Program-made: the position numbers and the translations under genes
Shown here: piece after piece, positions 63,380 through 64,000 of the stretch
Layout: every line of letters starts with the position of its first letter
How positions within the stretch are numbered: the first letter of the stretch is position 1
Notes under the pieces: generated by a model
Told to the model about the DNA's origin: nothing
Seen by the model: the letters and a program-made list of their open reading frames with translations, nothing else
Database searches by the model: none
Assembly: GCA_031002005.1 (NCBI GenBank)
Contig: CM061920.1
Location: forward strand, 54,166,610-54,230,609
Direction of reading: 5' to 3'
DNA length: 64,000 nt
Origin: Vandiemenella viatica
Lineage: Eukaryota > Arthropoda > Insecta > Orthoptera > Morabidae

Positions 63380-63999
63380 AGCAGCGGTCCCCAAGGGGTC
63401 GACAGCGGTTCTCCAGGGGTCAATTAATTCACGGGGGTCGATTACTACTAAAGACTACTAAAAACTGCGTGAGGAAAATAGGAATATTCCAATAAAAATC
63501 AGGTCAATAAATAAAACTAAATCTCATCCTCTCAATTCCCGTCTGTTTTCGAAGTTTGTAAAGTAAATGATAAGACTTCCAAACAATTACTTTTGCACCC
63601 TGAGGTAAGATGGCTGTCAAGAGGTGATAGTGCGCCGGGCTGATCTGAAGAGTTAGTTAGTAATGTGGATCCATCGCTATGTGACAAGTTTAAACAGTGC
63701 ATGAACCATCTGTTCTATTTGGCAGACCTTTATTCAAAATTTATTCCGTCTATCCCTAATTTTTTCATTATTTTTTGGGATTATAACAAAAGTGGACTCC
63801 CTTTTCTGTAATGTTATTGGGTGTTTTTTTTTTTTAACGTATAGAAACTGTAAATTATTTCGTTGAGTTGTTATGCAGGTCTCCTTATTGCTTAGAATTA
63901 GAAATGTTAAAAATCATTTAATGTTTTTAATCTGTGGGTCGATAAGAAGGCAAATGTCCAATGAAGAGTTCGACGGGATAACAAATTTGGGGACCCCTG
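63380..63999 (+). mobile_element. Internally deleted hAT element with a transposase remnant
   Basis: The left end is CAGCGGTCCCCAAGGGG at 63380 and the right end at the window edge, reverse-complemented, CAGGGGTCCCCAA. The inside carries a plus frame with TSKQLLLHPEVRWLSRGDSA and, after a stop, a HLFYLADLYSKFIPSIPNF segment. These match the LLLHTEVRWLSRG and LYLADIFxKLN blocks of hAT transposases close to ZBED-type domesticated genes. Most of the transposase is gone. The left flank is GTCTAAAG; the right target duplication would fall outside the window, whose one remaining base (g) agrees. Confidence 0.8.
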
Positions 64000-64000
64000 G

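Overview
This 64 kb window looks like a repeat-rich arthropod, probably insect, nuclear genome. The reasons are a canonical eukaryotic tRNA gene, many tRNA-derived SINEs, decayed non-LTR retrotransposons, a Penelope-like retroelement (PLE), hAT elements and small palindromic DNA transposons. The taxon is an inference and I cannot name a species. I found no bacterial-style operon, no convincing host protein-coding gene, no rRNA and no CRISPR array. The only confident host gene is a minus-strand tRNA-Arg(UCG) at 19550-19622.

Layout. 1-15 kb: SINEs of three families, decayed reverse transcriptase (RT) fragments (410-655, 3099-3290, 14060-14745), a tandem duplication carrying a SINE, and a dispersed repeat that recurs at 31 kb. 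15-24 kb: the first GC-run MITE (15703-16077), a PLE inverted repeat (17745-18002), a MITE inside a SINE (18431-19022), the tRNA, a long TIR element (19971-20696), a MADF-domain pseudogene (22255-22500) and a hAT MITE (22965-23261). 24-31 kb: a Jockey-like element split by a nearly complete PLE (25556-29049; RT plus GIY-YIG endonuclease, flanked by direct repeats), then a hAT element with a perfect 8-bp target-site duplication (29314-30922). 31-43 kb: CR1-like, RTE-like and hAT elements nested in each other, including a 2.2 kb hAT (40092-42293) that carries an RTE copy and a SINE and sits inside another SINE. 43-54 kb: Jockey-like, CR1-like and RTE-like 3' ends, and many copies of two related TTA-targeting MITE families. 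54-64 kb: a 93-bp-arm stem-loop, more SINEs and MITEs, a satellite-like tandem array (61478-62315), a LINE end, and a hAT element running into the window edge.

The window therefore records successive transposition rather than a functional gene system. Nesting gives relative ages: MITE family A landed in SINE family A twice, and a SINE A landed in a MITE A once, so their activity overlapped. The points most worth checking are hammerhead-ribozyme-like cores at PLE-like sequences of three different kinds, the shared TIR design of the two MITE families, and several long palindromes. All homology statements come from reading translations and repeats by eye; no database search was run.
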